A stretch of DNA of 64,000 nucleotides from Bacteroidota bacterium (GTDB taxonomy: Bacteria; Bacteroidota; Bacteroidia; Chitinophagales; Chitinophagaceae): contig JAGWRO010000091.1 of assembly GCA_028876495.1 (NCBI GenBank), positions 1-64,000 of the forward strand, read 5' to 3'. Position 1 is the stretch's first letter; each line of letters begins with the position of its first letter. Below the pieces are notes generated by a model. That model did not search any database. It was not told the DNA's origin and was given only the letters and a program-made list of their open reading frames with translations. Position numbers and translations under genes: made by a program. Positions 26,435 through 34,862 of this stretch are shown one piece after another.

Positions 26435-26468
26435 AAAAAAACTTCCGCATTTTTCAACGGAAGCTTTT
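26435..26468 (-). terminator. Terminator of ncRNA copy 3
   Basis: CTTCCG/CGGAAG stem, T-tract on the minus strand; slightly degenerate compared with copy 2. Confidence 0.8.
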
Positions 26469-26689
26469 AATTTTTTAACCTGTGGGTTTCAGCTTTTCAG
26501 GGATAATTGTGAGGCTGGATTAAAGCCTGGTTTTCATCGGGATAAATATTTTTCTAAGGACTTGAATTCAAAAAAAAGAAGTTGACTGATATCGGATTTA
26601 TTGTTGGTTTTTCCGGGATTAGTGGAAACTGATATTTTCAATGGATTTGGATTTTTGATTAATGTTTGTTGAACATCAATCAACTTCTG
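26435..26689 (-). ncRNA. Candidate structured small RNA, copy 3
   Basis: About 255 nt. The same 5' block and 14-bp closing stem (26577-26590 with 26675-26688) are present. Most differences from copy 2 fall in loops and in the linker before the terminator. The A inserted beside the TSS-proximal CTGG and the 19-bp promoter spacer are the only promoter-region changes. The copy lies upstream of copy 2 and in the same orientation; each has its own promoter and terminator. Confidence 0.72.
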
Positions 26690-26693
26690 AGAA

Positions 26694-26724
26694 CAAAGAT
26701 AGCATTGCTCCATTGCTGCGCAAG
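26694..26724 (-). promoter_or_regulatory. Promoter of ncRNA copy 3
   Basis: Minus strand CTTG (26721-26724), 19-bp spacer, TATCTTTG (26694-26701). Confidence 0.72.
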
Positions 26725-27010
26725 CGCATTAGTGCCTGTTTTTACATCTACTGAATTTACTGTTGAAATAGTAAATTAACGATGCTCTATAATCGCAAAA
26801 CCACCTTTCGCCTGTAGTATAAAATGACCAGAAAATTCAGAATACAAATCGGGTTTACGGTATATTCAGTAATGAATAAGAAAAAATCTGCTATTCAAAT
26901 TAAAAAAATTATTATGAAGGTAAAATTGGTTTAAAGTCATTTTTTTCGGATTAACCAACCCACTAAAGACTGACAGGCAAATATGGCTAATTTTTATTTT
27001 GCTAATGGTA
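26725..27010. other. Non-coding stretch upstream of ncRNA copy 3
   Basis: The first 55 bp are duplicated from the flank of copy 2 (about 26339-26391). Beyond 26780 I see no gene, hairpin or promoter that can be supported. Confidence 0.6.
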
Positions 27011-27697
27011 TTATTGATACATATTTTTCAGTACTTCTTTCAACTGTTGTAAAGATTGAGATGTAGAAGTAGTATTGGAAAATAAGGTTTTAGTACTTTC
27101 ATCTTCACCATAAAAAGCATTATTGGCGTTTTCATCGATAGCGATAACAGAACCACCCAAACTGATTCCTGCAAATAGTCCTTTACTTCTGGAATAAGAA
27201 TAAACTTCAGCTTCAAATTTCGTATCAGTGCTTGCGGTTGAGTTTCTTCCCATTGGGCCCGCTGTAATAGACACATCACCTCCAAGGGTAACGCTATTCT
27301 TGTTTATATTTTGGAGGGTTTCCCTGTTTTTAAAAACTAAAACAAGATCCACTGCCTGAACACCGATCTGAAACCCTACACTTCCACCAGTAATTGTTAC
27401 AAATACAGGATCGCTCCATGTTCCATCTTCCAATTTTACCATCGCAATTCCCTTTCCTCTTTTGCCGCCTACCACAAATCCGGCATTAATTAATTTCGGA
27501 ACTATGATAATTCCCTGCGTCATTTCCATAAGTTCTTTGGGGATTTTTTCCTTCATCTGTCCGAAATCCTGCAAAACCTTAATACTTGCATCTATTTTCT
27601 CCTGGTCCTTTTGTTTGATCTGGCTTTTTACCGAAGTAAACGAAAATGACAGAACCAGTAGCGAAAACAAAAAAGGGAACATTTTTGAGGCCTTCAT
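27011..27697 (-). CDS. SYLF (Ysc84) lipid-binding domain protein, secreted
   Basis: 228 residues. The signal peptide ends SVKSQ. The SYLF domain follows: GIIIVPKLINAGFVVGGKRGKGIAMVK, WSDPVFVTITGGSVGFQIGVQAVDLVLVF and YSYSRSKGLFAGISLGGSVIAIDENAN. This module binds phosphoinositides in eukaryotes and acidic lipids in general; bacterial roles are poorly known. It is likely periplasmic. It stands alone between the ncRNA copies and rpsP. Confidence 0.92.
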   Translation of the reverse strand: MKASKMFPFLFSLLVLSFSFTSVKSQIKQKDQEKIDASIKVLQDFGQMKEKIPKELMEMTQGIIIVPKLINAGFVVGGKRGKGIAMVKLEDGTWSDPVFVTITGGSVGFQIGVQAVDLVLVFKNRETLQNINKNSVTLGGDVSITAGPMGRNSTASTDTKFEAEVYSYSRSKGLFAGISLGGSVIAIDENANNAFYGEDESTKTLFSNTTSTSQSLQQLKEVLKNMYQ

Positions 27698-27830
27698 AAC
27701 TTAGGTATTTGAAAAGATTTAATAATAATTGATACAACATTAATGCCCTTTTATGAATTAAACTTTCCTCCACTATTTATTTATCTATTTTTTAAGGAAT
27801 AAATTAAGGTTAGCGAGTTACGTACATAAA

Positions 27831-27861
27831 AAAAAGCCGCCTCACAAGGAGACAGCTTTTT
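27831..27861 (-). terminator. Terminator of rpsP
   Basis: Thirteen-pair stem including G-U pairs around CTTGT, then an uninterrupted T-tract on the minus strand; 26 bp past the stop. Confidence 0.85.
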
Positions 27862-27886
27862 AAAGCTTCTTTATTTTTACTTAAAG

Positions 27887-28360
27887 TTATTCGCCGGGAG
27901 TTCCAGCTTTAGGAGCTTCACCAGATTCTGATGCTGCAGCTTTAGGCGCTTCTGCTCTTTTTACAAATGCAGGGCGGGTTGCAGCTTTTGCTTTCTTATG
28001 ATTCTCCTGTCTTTTTGCAAATTCAGAATCGTGTTCACTGCTCCATTTGGTAAATTTTTCCATAGCAGCAGCTTCATCAAATAAGCCGAGTGATACACCA
28101 CGAAGCAAATGCTTGAGGTATAATACTCCTTTAAAACTTAAAATACGACGAACTGTATCGGTTGGCTGTGCACCTTTGTGCAGCCATTCCAATGCCTTCT
28201 GACGATCTACCTGAATTGTTGCAGGAACCGTTAGAGGATTGTAAGAACCAAGTTTCTGAATAAATTTGCCATCGCGTGGACTACGGGAATCTGCAACTAC
28301 GATAAAGTAAAATGGCCTCTTTTTCGAGCCATGTCGTTGCAATCTCATTTTTACAGCCAT
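27887..28360 (-). CDS. rpsP: 30S ribosomal protein S16
   Basis: 157 residues. The first 80 are standard S16 ([40 protein letters not shown]), a 30S assembly protein. The remaining 75 or so are a Lys/Ala/Glu-rich extension ending [10 protein letters not shown], as is common in Bacteroidetes. The gene is monocistronic here, with its own consensus promoter and terminator, and is not joined to rimM or trmD. Confidence 0.97.
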   Translation of the reverse strand: MAVKMRLQRHGSKKRPFYFIVVADSRSPRDGKFIQKLGSYNPLTVPATIQVDRQKALEWLHKGAQPTDTVRRILSFKGVLYLKHLLRGVSLGLFDEAAAMEKFTKWSSEHDSEFAKRQENHKKAKAATRPAFVKRAEAPKAAASESGEAPKAGTPGE

Positions 28361-28414
28361 AAAAAATAGAAATTTTTTTGGGTTGTGAATAAATTGGGTT
28401 TCTAAAAAGGACAG

Positions 28415-28446
28415 CGAAGATACACTGTGTGTTTTAAAAATACAAA
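28415..28446 (-). promoter_or_regulatory. Promoter of rpsP
   Basis: Minus strand TTTG (28443-28446), 20-bp spacer, TATCTTCG (28415-28422; one mismatch). The predicted leader is about 48 nt. Confidence 0.7.
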
Positions 28447-28521
28447 AGATAATGCTCCTTTTCGAAAAAAAATTACGATTTCTTAATATACAGTTGATTT
28501 TTTACAATATTTTCGATAAAA

Positions 28522-29844
28522 TCACCTCTTGCCCAGGCCAGCCATTTTTCCCATAGGCATTTTGTTCATCATCTTCATCATGTTTTTCATCTGATCAAAC
28601 TGCTTTAGGAACTGGTTTACTTCTGCAATATCTTTTCCACTTCCATTGGCAATCCGTTGTTTACGACTCGGGGTTATTACATCGGGATTTCTGCGTTCTT
28701 CTAATGTCATTGAGTTGATCATTGCTTCAATTCCTTTAAAAGCATCATCATTGATATCAATATCTTTTATTTGTTTGCCTACACCAGGTATCATTCCCAT
28801 CAGATCTTTCAGGTTACCCATTTTTTTTATCTGCTGAAGTTGTGTCTTAAAATCTTCAAAGTCAAACTGATTTTTCCTGATCTTCTTTTCCAGTTTCGCG
28901 GCTTGCGCTTCATCAAATTGTTCCTGCGCTTTCTCTACCAGGCTCACAATATCTCCCATGCCCAAAATCCTTTGCGCCATACGCTCAGGATAAAACACAT
29001 CAAGTGTGTCCAATTTTTCACCGCTGCTTACGAACTTGATCGGCTTATTTACCGTGTATTTTATGGAAATTGCCGCACCACCGCGGGTGTCACCATCCAA
29101 TTTTGTAAGAACAACACCTGTATAATTCAGGCGCTGGTTAAATGCGGCGGCAGTATTCACCGCATCCTGCCCGGTCATGCTATCTACTACAAATAAAATC
29201 TCTTTCGGGTTTAAAGCATTTTTGATATTGGCGACTTCCGTCATCATCACTTCGTCAATCGCAAGCCGGCCGGCGGTATCTATTATTACAACATTTTTAT
29301 TTTTAGATTTTGCTTCTTTTAGTGCGTTCTGAGCAATTTCAACCACATTTTTATTTTCCGCCTCACTGTATACTTCAACATCTATTTGCGAACCAAGAAC
29401 TTTTAACTGTTCAATGGCCGCAGGGCGATAAACGTCGCCGGCGACAAGCAAAGGCGATTTTCCTTTTTTAGTTTTTAGATAATTAGCAAGTTTTCCACTA
29501 AAAGTTGTCTTACCGCTACCCTGTAAACCAGCGATCAAAATAATAGCCGGGTTACCACTCAGATCCAAATCCGTTTCAACACCGCCCATTAAATCGGTTA
29601 ATTCGTCCTTTACAATCTTAACCATCAACTGCCCAGGGCTTACGGCATTAATTACTTTTTCACCCGTAGCTTTTTCTTTGATAGAATCGGTAAATTCCTT
29701 GGCTATCTTATAGTTCACATCTGCATCCACAAGGGCACGGCGTATATCTTTTATCGTAGAAGCAATATTGAGTTCTGTGATTCTTCCCTGTCCTTTTAAG
29801 TTCTTAAACGCGGTATCGAGGCGGTCGCTTAAAGAGTCAAACAT
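28522..29844 (-). CDS. ffh: Signal recognition particle protein Ffh
   Basis: 440 residues. The N domain is followed by the GTPase G domain with GLQGSGKTTFSGKLA near residue 105, DTAGR near 190 and TKLDGDTRGG near 245. The methionine-rich M domain at the C-terminus (FDQMKNMMKMMNKMPMGKM) binds SRP RNA and signal sequences. It targets nascent membrane proteins to FtsY and SecYEG. A short leader with a hairpin and a consensus -7 box lies upstream. Confidence 0.97.
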   Translation of the reverse strand: MFDSLSDRLDTAFKNLKGQGRITELNIASTIKDIRRALVDADVNYKIAKEFTDSIKEKATGEKVINAVSPGQLMVKIVKDELTDLMGGVETDLDLSGNPAIILIAGLQGSGKTTFSGKLANYLKTKKGKSPLLVAGDVYRPAAIEQLKVLGSQIDVEVYSEAENKNVVEIAQNALKEAKSKNKNVVIIDTAGRLAIDEVMMTEVANIKNALNPKEILFVVDSMTGQDAVNTAAAFNQRLNYTGVVLTKLDGDTRGGAAISIKYTVNKPIKFVSSGEKLDTLDVFYPERMAQRILGMGDIVSLVEKAQEQFDEAQAAKLEKKIRKNQFDFEDFKTQLQQIKKMGNLKDLMGMIPGVGKQIKDIDINDDAFKGIEAMINSMTLEERRNPDVITPSRKQRIANGSGKDIAEVNQFLKQFDQMKNMMKMMNKMPMGKMAGLGKR

Positions 29845-29876
29845 ATTATTGAGTATTCAGTTTTAATTAAAATGAT

Positions 29877-29906
29877 AAAAAAAGTGAACATAAAATATAT
29901 TCACTT
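29877..29906 (-). terminator. Hairpin with T-tract between ribD and ffh
   Basis: AAGTGAA/TTCACTT, seven pairs, followed on the minus strand by seven T. It could end ribD transcripts, but it lies just downstream of the ffh -7 box, so it would also form at the very 5' end of an ffh transcript. Confidence 0.6.
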
Positions 29907-29914
29907 CATGGATG

Positions 29915-29922
29915 CAAATTTA
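29915..29922 (-). promoter_or_regulatory. -7 box upstream of ffh
   Basis: Minus strand TAAATTTG, exact consensus; -33 element not evident. Confidence 0.5.
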
Positions 29923-29976
29923 CAAAAAGTTCATTTTATTTTTTAAGAAGAAATGTTACGCCCAGAGCTGACAAAC

Positions 29977-29996
29977 ACAGTAAACAAACAAATTTG
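29977..29996 (-). repeat. Recurrent intergenic motif ending TTTACTGT
   Basis: Minus strand CAAATTTGTTTGTTTACTGT, just past the ribD stop codon. Related copies occur in at least eight other intergenic gaps; see findings. Confidence 0.5.
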
Positions 29997-30004
29997 AAAG
30001 ATTT

Positions 30005-31042
30005 TTATTTTCTGCTGAAATAAGAGATTTCATCTGAAAAAAGCTTTTCCTGTTGAACCAAATCGAAATTTTTCATTGCCGGCGCATCCACTCCTTCTTC
30101 AATGATTATTCCGGCATTAGTAATTACTCTTGCCTCATCCCACAAATTTTGATCGATAAAAGATTGCAATGTTTTTGCGCCGCCTTCCACCAATATGCTT
30201 TGAATATCATTCTCATAAAGTGAAGAAAGCAACGATTCCAATAAATTTTCAGGCTTTAGTTGAATGTATTCAATATTTTTTCCAGGAGAATTCTTTAATA
30301 AATTATAAATGATCGTTTTGGATTCATCATCAAAAATTTTCAACGAAGCAGGTAATTTTAATTGCGGATCAATCACAATTCTTACCGGGTTTTCCCCTTT
30401 CCATAACCTGGTAGTTAATGAAGGATCATCTTTTAAAGCCGTATTTTCCCCCACTAAAATTCCGGCTTCTTCGCTGCGCCATTTATGAACCAGCCGGTTG
30501 CTGAACCCGTTGCTGATAAGAACTCTTTCTCCGTTTTTGCTTCCGATTTTTGCATTCGCACTTTGCGCCCATTTCAAAATTATATAAGGCCGCTTTTGCT
30601 GATGGAAAGTAAAAAAACGTTTGTTTAAATCTTTGCTTTCATTCTCCAAAACTCCTGTAACTACTTCCACGCCTGCATTTTGTAACTTTTCTATTCCTTT
30701 CCCGGCAACTTGTTCATAAACATCCTGGCAACCAATCACTACTTTATTGATTTTGTTTTTGACAATTAAATCAGCGCATGGCGGCGTTTTTCCATGATGC
30801 GCGCAGGGCTCCAGTGAAACATACAAAGTGCTTTTTTCAATCAACGATTTTTGTTCAGCGGGAACACTGTTGATACAATTTACCTCTGCATGCGCTTCGC
30901 CATATTTTTGATGAAAACCTTCGCCTATAATTTTATTTTCATAAACGAGCACCGCGCCAACCATCGGGTTAGGCGCCACATTTCCAGCACCTGATTTTGC
31001 CAATTGGATACAACGGCTCATATATTTTTCATCACTGTTCAA
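30005..31042 (-). CDS. ribD: Bifunctional riboflavin deaminase/reductase RibD
   Basis: 345 residues. The N-terminal deaminase domain has the zinc site HAEVNCI near residue 53 and EPCAHHGKTPPC near residue 78. The C-terminal reductase domain binds NADPH (ILVEGGAKTLQSFIDQ). It carries out steps two and three of riboflavin synthesis from GTP. It is divergent from prmC with 49 bp between start codons. No FMN riboswitch fits in that gap. Confidence 0.96.
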   Translation of the reverse strand: MNSDEKYMSRCIQLAKSGAGNVAPNPMVGAVLVYENKIIGEGFHQKYGEAHAEVNCINSVPAEQKSLIEKSTLYVSLEPCAHHGKTPPCADLIVKNKINKVVIGCQDVYEQVAGKGIEKLQNAGVEVVTGVLENESKDLNKRFFTFHQQKRPYIILKWAQSANAKIGSKNGERVLISNGFSNRLVHKWRSEEAGILVGENTALKDDPSLTTRLWKGENPVRIVIDPQLKLPASLKIFDDESKTIIYNLLKNSPGKNIEYIQLKPENLLESLLSSLYENDIQSILVEGGAKTLQSFIDQNLWDEARVITNAGIIIEEGVDAPAMKNFDLVQQEKLFSDEISYFSRK

Positions 31043-31078
31043 ATGAATTATTTTAAAATGATTGCTTCACAAAATAAT

Positions 31079-31086
31079 TAAGTTTG
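31079..31086 (+). promoter_or_regulatory. -7 box of prmC (leaderless start likely)
   Basis: TAAGTTTG, exact consensus, ends 5 bp before the ATG at 31092. Confidence 0.6.
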
Positions 31087-31091
31087 TGCTA

Positions 31092-31931
31092 ATGACAACA
31101 GAGAAGGCTTATATAGATTTTGTAAAAAGCTTAAAAACTATTTATGATAAACGCGAAGCGGATAATATTGCCGATTGGATTTTTGAGAAAATTACCGGTT
31201 CAAAAAGATTAGAGAGAAGATTCAAAAGAAATAATGAACTTAAAGAAAGTGAGATTTGGCAATTGCAAAATTATTTAAAAGAACTGCTGCAACACAAGCC
31301 TGTTCAATATGTTTTGCAGGAAGCCTGGTTTTACAAAATGAAATTTTTTGTAAATGGAAATGTATTAATTCCCAGGCCTGAAACCGAGGAATTAGTTGAA
31401 TGGATTATTAACGATGCCAGTAAACCAACAAATATTATAGATATTGGAACAGGCAGCGGTTGCATTGGCATTGCATTAAAAAAAGAATTGCCAAGGGCAA
31501 ATGTAACAGCGATTGATAGGAGTGAAAAAGCATTGGAAGTCGCGAAAATAAATTCGATAGAATTGAATGCAGAAATAAATTTTCTTCAAATCAATTTTTT
31601 AAAAGAAGAAGAGTGGAAATCTTTGCAGAAATATGATCTGATTGTTAGCAATCCGCCTTATATTCCAATAAAAGAAAAAGAAAAATTGGCTAAAAATGTA
31701 ACAGAGTATGAACCTGGACTGGCCTTGTTTGTAGAAAATAATGATCCTTATATTTTTTATAAAAAAATCGCAGAATTTTCAAAAACTCATTTAAAATCCA
31801 ATGGAAAAATCTATGTTGAAGTGCATGAAGATTTTGCAAAAGAAGTAAAAACCATTTTTGTAAATGCAGGATTTGAAGTTGAAATAAAAAAAGACATTTA
31901 CGGCAAAGAGAGAATGATAAAAGTTTTTTAA
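31092..31931 (+). CDS. prmC: Release factor glutamine methyltransferase PrmC
   Basis: 279 residues from the ATG at 31092; an upstream TTG at 31062 is excluded because a consensus -7 box lies between. The N-terminal helical domain is followed by the SAM-binding DIGTGSGCIGIALKKEL and the catalytic NPPYIPIKEKEKL. It methylates the Gln of the GGQ motif in release factors 1 and 2. The end is 4 bp from the convergent exbD gene. Confidence 0.95.
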   Translation: MTTEKAYIDFVKSLKTIYDKREADNIADWIFEKITGSKRLERRFKRNNELKESEIWQLQNYLKELLQHKPVQYVLQEAWFYKMKFFVNGNVLIPRPETEELVEWIINDASKPTNIIDIGTGSGCIGIALKKELPRANVTAIDRSEKALEVAKINSIELNAEINFLQINFLKEEEWKSLQKYDLIVSNPPYIPIKEKEKLAKNVTEYEPGLALFVENNDPYIFYKKIAEFSKTHLKSNGKIYVEVHEDFAKEVKTIFVNAGFEVEIKKDIYGKERMIKVF

Positions 31932-31935
31932 GCCA

Positions 31936-32337
31936 CTATTTTTTTACAGAGGCGGAAGTAGTTGCGCCTAATTTTTTGGCAACTTCCATAATTTTTACAA
32001 TATCGCCCCAACTCACCAAAGAATCAGCATTGATCACCACTGCAGGTTTTGTTAATGAATCGGCTATTGGCAACCTCTCTCTCAACCTGGGTTCCAAAGA
32101 ATCAAAAGGAATTTCATCCTGCCCTATATAAACCTGCTTATTCTTATTAATACTTACAATCACGCTTTGCTTCGCTTTGGTATCGCTACTCGCGCGCGGG
32201 TTGTTCATTTTAATCACATTAGGATTGGCCATGGTGGAAATGATCAAAAAGAAAAACATAAGAATAAACAGAATATCATTCAGGGGACCTGTGTCCAGTT
32301 CCGCGTCATCGTCTTTAAATCTTCTCCTGATGCTCAT
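31936..32337 (-). CDS. exbD: ExbD/TolR family biopolymer transport protein
   Basis: 133 residues. One N-terminal transmembrane helix contains the conserved Asp (DTGPLNDILFILMFFFLII), with a periplasmic domain after it. Together with ExbB it uses the proton gradient to energise TonB- or Tol-type outer-membrane processes. Only one exbD copy follows exbB, and neither a tonB nor further tol genes adjoin it. Confidence 0.93.
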   Translation of the reverse strand: MSIRRRFKDDDAELDTGPLNDILFILMFFFLIISTMANPNVIKMNNPRASSDTKAKQSVIVSINKNKQVYIGQDEIPFDSLEPRLRERLPIADSLTKPAVVINADSLVSWGDIVKIMEVAKKLGATTSASVKK

Positions 32338-32363
32338 TTAATTGGTTTCTTAATTCTGAATGA

Positions 32364-33038
32364 TTAATGGGTTGGCTCCTGCAAAATATCAACAAATTCG
32401 GCGCTGGCAATTTCCATTTTATTTTCAATCCTGTTGATTTGTGTAACAAGGTAACTGTGACCGATATACGCTAATATACCTATAATAAGCCCTGTAGCCG
32501 AAGTTATCATTTTAATATAAATTCCATCGGCAATGGTGTTTGCGGTATATTCTGTGCTTGCGGCTATTCCTTTAAATAATGCCAGCATCCCGATGATTGT
32601 TCCAAGAAACCCGAACAACGGCGCAATGCGGGCTACAATAGAAATGATAGAAAGGTTTTTTTCCAATTTATACAATTCCAATGCACCCACATTATCCATA
32701 CTTTTTTCAATTGCATCAATGGGTTTGCCTATTCGTTGTATTCCTTTGTCAATAATTCTTGCTACAGGGTTTTCATTGTTTTTGGAAAAACTTCTTGCTG
32801 CAGTAACATTACCACTTACGATATGATCGCGGATAATGCGCATGAAGTTATCATCAATTTTTGCTCCTTTTCTAATGGCGATAAGTCTTTCAAAAAAGAA
32901 ATAAACAGCCGCCAAAAAAAGAATTCCAAGTGGAATCATCAGGACACCTCCTCTTTCGAGAGTTTCCCATAAATTTTGTGTTTGGGGGGTGGTGTGCGTT
33001 ATTGCGGTTGAGTCAATCTGCAGAAAAAATAAATCCAT
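32364..33038 (-). CDS. exbB: MotA/TolQ/ExbB proton channel protein
   Basis: 224 residues. Three transmembrane helices: one near residues 30-50 (VLMIPLGILFLAAVYFFFERLI) and two in the conserved channel block (IVARIAPLFGFLGTIIGMLALF and MITSATGLIIGILAYIGHSY). This is the pentameric stator partner of ExbD, 26 bp downstream. A consensus -7 box precedes the gene. Confidence 0.94.
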   Translation of the reverse strand: MDLFFLQIDSTAITHTTPQTQNLWETLERGGVLMIPLGILFLAAVYFFFERLIAIRKGAKIDDNFMRIIRDHIVSGNVTAARSFSKNNENPVARIIDKGIQRIGKPIDAIEKSMDNVGALELYKLEKNLSIISIVARIAPLFGFLGTIIGMLALFKGIAASTEYTANTIADGIYIKMITSATGLIIGILAYIGHSYLVTQINRIENKMEIASAEFVDILQEPTH

Positions 33039-33055
33039 TTAAATTGGTTTAGTAA

Positions 33056-33063
33056 CAAATGTA
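33056..33063 (-). promoter_or_regulatory. -7 box of exbB
   Basis: Minus strand TACATTTG, exact consensus, 17 bp upstream of the exbB start. Confidence 0.5.
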
Positions 33064-33128
33064 AAAAGTAATTTCAAATTTGTAAGATGTATAAAATCTT
33101 ATTGCAAACTTTAACTAATTTGTTAACG

Positions 33129-33488
33129 CTATTGTTCGCGATGCACTTTATCTATTGAGAAAGCGGGAATGCATACACTCCAGTATTCACAAGGTTCTTC
33201 AAATGGGTTGGAATATTGAACCCTGCTTCCTTTTTTTATTAAAATACTTTCGCCTGCATTCACCACAATCTTTTCCCCATCCACATCAAACAATTTTTTT
33301 CCACGGCTCACTAAAGTATATTCATCAAATTCAGGATTTTGATAAGGCTCGCTCCAGCCAGAAGGTGCTACCATGTGCGCAATACTTAAATCGCCGGTTT
33401 TTGTTGAAGCAAGTCCAAAATGTTCTTCAATTAGTTTTCCATCCGTTGTCGGAACTAAAAACGGTTTATCCTGTTTAAAATACGGCAT
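33129..33488 (-). CDS. Small cupin domain protein
   Basis: 119 residues, a single cupin barrel. The motifs are partly degenerate: SEPYQNPEFDEYTLVSRGKKLFDVDG in place of the first HxH-type motif and YSNPFEEPCEYWSVCIPAF for the second. Function unknown. It lies 28 bp after pepT on the same strand, so it is probably co-transcribed. Confidence 0.85.
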   Translation of the reverse strand: MPYFKQDKPFLVPTTDGKLIEEHFGLASTKTGDLSIAHMVAPSGWSEPYQNPEFDEYTLVSRGKKLFDVDGEKIVVNAGESILIKKGSRVQYSNPFEEPCEYWSVCIPAFSIDKVHREQ

Positions 33489-33516
33489 TTGAATAAATTA
33501 TTTTTTTTCTTCCCAT

Positions 33517-34776
33517 TTAAAAGTTAGTTTTTTCTTCCCAAATCATTGATAAATGCACGATCGTTTCTGCTGCTTTGGCCATATCGTTTACTCCTATCCA
33601 TTCAAGTTTAGAATGAATTCCCTGCATTCCTGTAAAAATATTCGGACAAGGTAATCCCATATAACTAAGTTTGCTTCCGTCTGTTCCGCCGCGTATACTT
33701 TCGGTTTTCACTTTAAGTCCTGAACGTTTTATGGCTTCTGCGGCATAATCAGCAACTTCAGGATTTTCATCAAGTACCTTTTTCATATTGCGATACTGTT
33801 CTTCAATATGAAATTCAATGGAAGCGCCGTGATAATGATTGACCACATTTTCAGCGATCTCTTTTAACCTTTCACCCGACTGTTTTAATTTTTCATCGTC
33901 AAAATCGCGTATAATAAATTCTAAAGTAGCTCGCTCTGCAATCCCGTCAAAATGCACCGGGTGAACAAATCCTTCTTTCTTCTCTGTGGTTTCGGGCGAC
34001 CATTCATTTTGAGGCAACGCATGCAAAATTTCTCCGGCGATTTTCAAGGCATTCACCAGTTTATTTTTGCCATACCCCGGATGAGAAATAACTCCGTTAA
34101 TAATAATTGTTGCCGCATCCGCACTAAAGGTTTCATCTTCAAGGCTACCTGCTTCGCCACCGTCCATCGTATAACCAAATTGAGCACCAAGCTTTTTAAT
34201 ATCCAACTTTTGGGTTCCCTGCCCTATTTCTTCATCAGGCGTAAATAATATTTTTATTTTTCCATGTTTAAGAGAAGGATTTTCAATTATATATTTTGCC
34301 GCTTCCATAATTGCGGCAACTCCGCTTTTATCATCCGCTCCCAGCAAAGTATTTCCGCTGGCAGTAATAATATCACTGCCAATATGATTATTTAAATACG
34401 GAAATACAACTGTAGATAAAACCTGTGAAGAATCATCGGGAAGCGTAATATCTTCACCCTGGTAATTTTTATGAAGCATCGGTTTTACATCAGTTCCGCT
34501 ACAATCCGGTGCGGTATCTATATGGCTACAAAAGAAAATTACAGGCACATTCAATTTTTCAGAATTAGAGGGAATAGTACCATATACATATCCGTATTCA
34601 TCCATTTCCGCATCAACAATTCCGATTTGCTTTAAATCATCAACCAATATTTTGCTTAAGTTTTTTTGCTTTTGGGTTGATGGATGCTTTCCGCTTTTAG
34701 GATCACTTTGGGTATCTACCTGCACATAACGCATAAATCGTTCGGCGATAGAAACTTTATTTATTTCAATTGACAT
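33517..34776 (-). CDS. pepT: Peptidase T (tripeptide aminopeptidase)
   Basis: 419 residues. M20B motifs are all visible: FCSHIDTAPDCSGTDVKP near residue 85, LGADDKSGVAAIMEA near 145, FTPDEEIGQG near 180, YTMDGGEAG near 200, and FTGMQGIHSKLEW near the C-terminus with the last zinc ligand. It removes the N-terminal residue from tripeptides in the cytosol. Confidence 0.96.
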   Translation of the reverse strand: MSIEINKVSIAERFMRYVQVDTQSDPKSGKHPSTQKQKNLSKILVDDLKQIGIVDAEMDEYGYVYGTIPSNSEKLNVPVIFFCSHIDTAPDCSGTDVKPMLHKNYQGEDITLPDDSSQVLSTVVFPYLNNHIGSDIITASGNTLLGADDKSGVAAIMEAAKYIIENPSLKHGKIKILFTPDEEIGQGTQKLDIKKLGAQFGYTMDGGEAGSLEDETFSADAATIIINGVISHPGYGKNKLVNALKIAGEILHALPQNEWSPETTEKKEGFVHPVHFDGIAERATLEFIIRDFDDEKLKQSGERLKEIAENVVNHYHGASIEFHIEEQYRNMKKVLDENPEVADYAAEAIKRSGLKVKTESIRGGTDGSKLSYMGLPCPNIFTGMQGIHSKLEWIGVNDMAKAAETIVHLSMIWEEKTNF

Positions 34777-34830
34777 GAATGGTAAAAATTTGAAGATGTG
34801 AAAATAGGAAAATTAGCTCATTGCCTTTTG

Positions 34831-34849
34831 CAGTAAACCAACAATTCTT
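34831..34849 (-). repeat. Recurrent intergenic motif ending TTTACTG
   Basis: Minus strand AAGAATTGTTGGTTTACTG in the gap upstream of pepT. Confidence 0.45.
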
Positions 34850-34862
34850 TGCGATTTTTATT

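Noticed and set aside
21202-26724. The three-copy repeat as a MITE or insertion sequence
   Set aside because: There are no target-site duplications and no terminal inverted repeats at the outer ends. Copies keep a promoter and terminator in fixed order and orientation, which fits an RNA gene better.
31043-31091. FMN riboswitch upstream of ribD
   Set aside because: The gap to prmC is 49 bp, too short, and lacks the conserved RFN element blocks.
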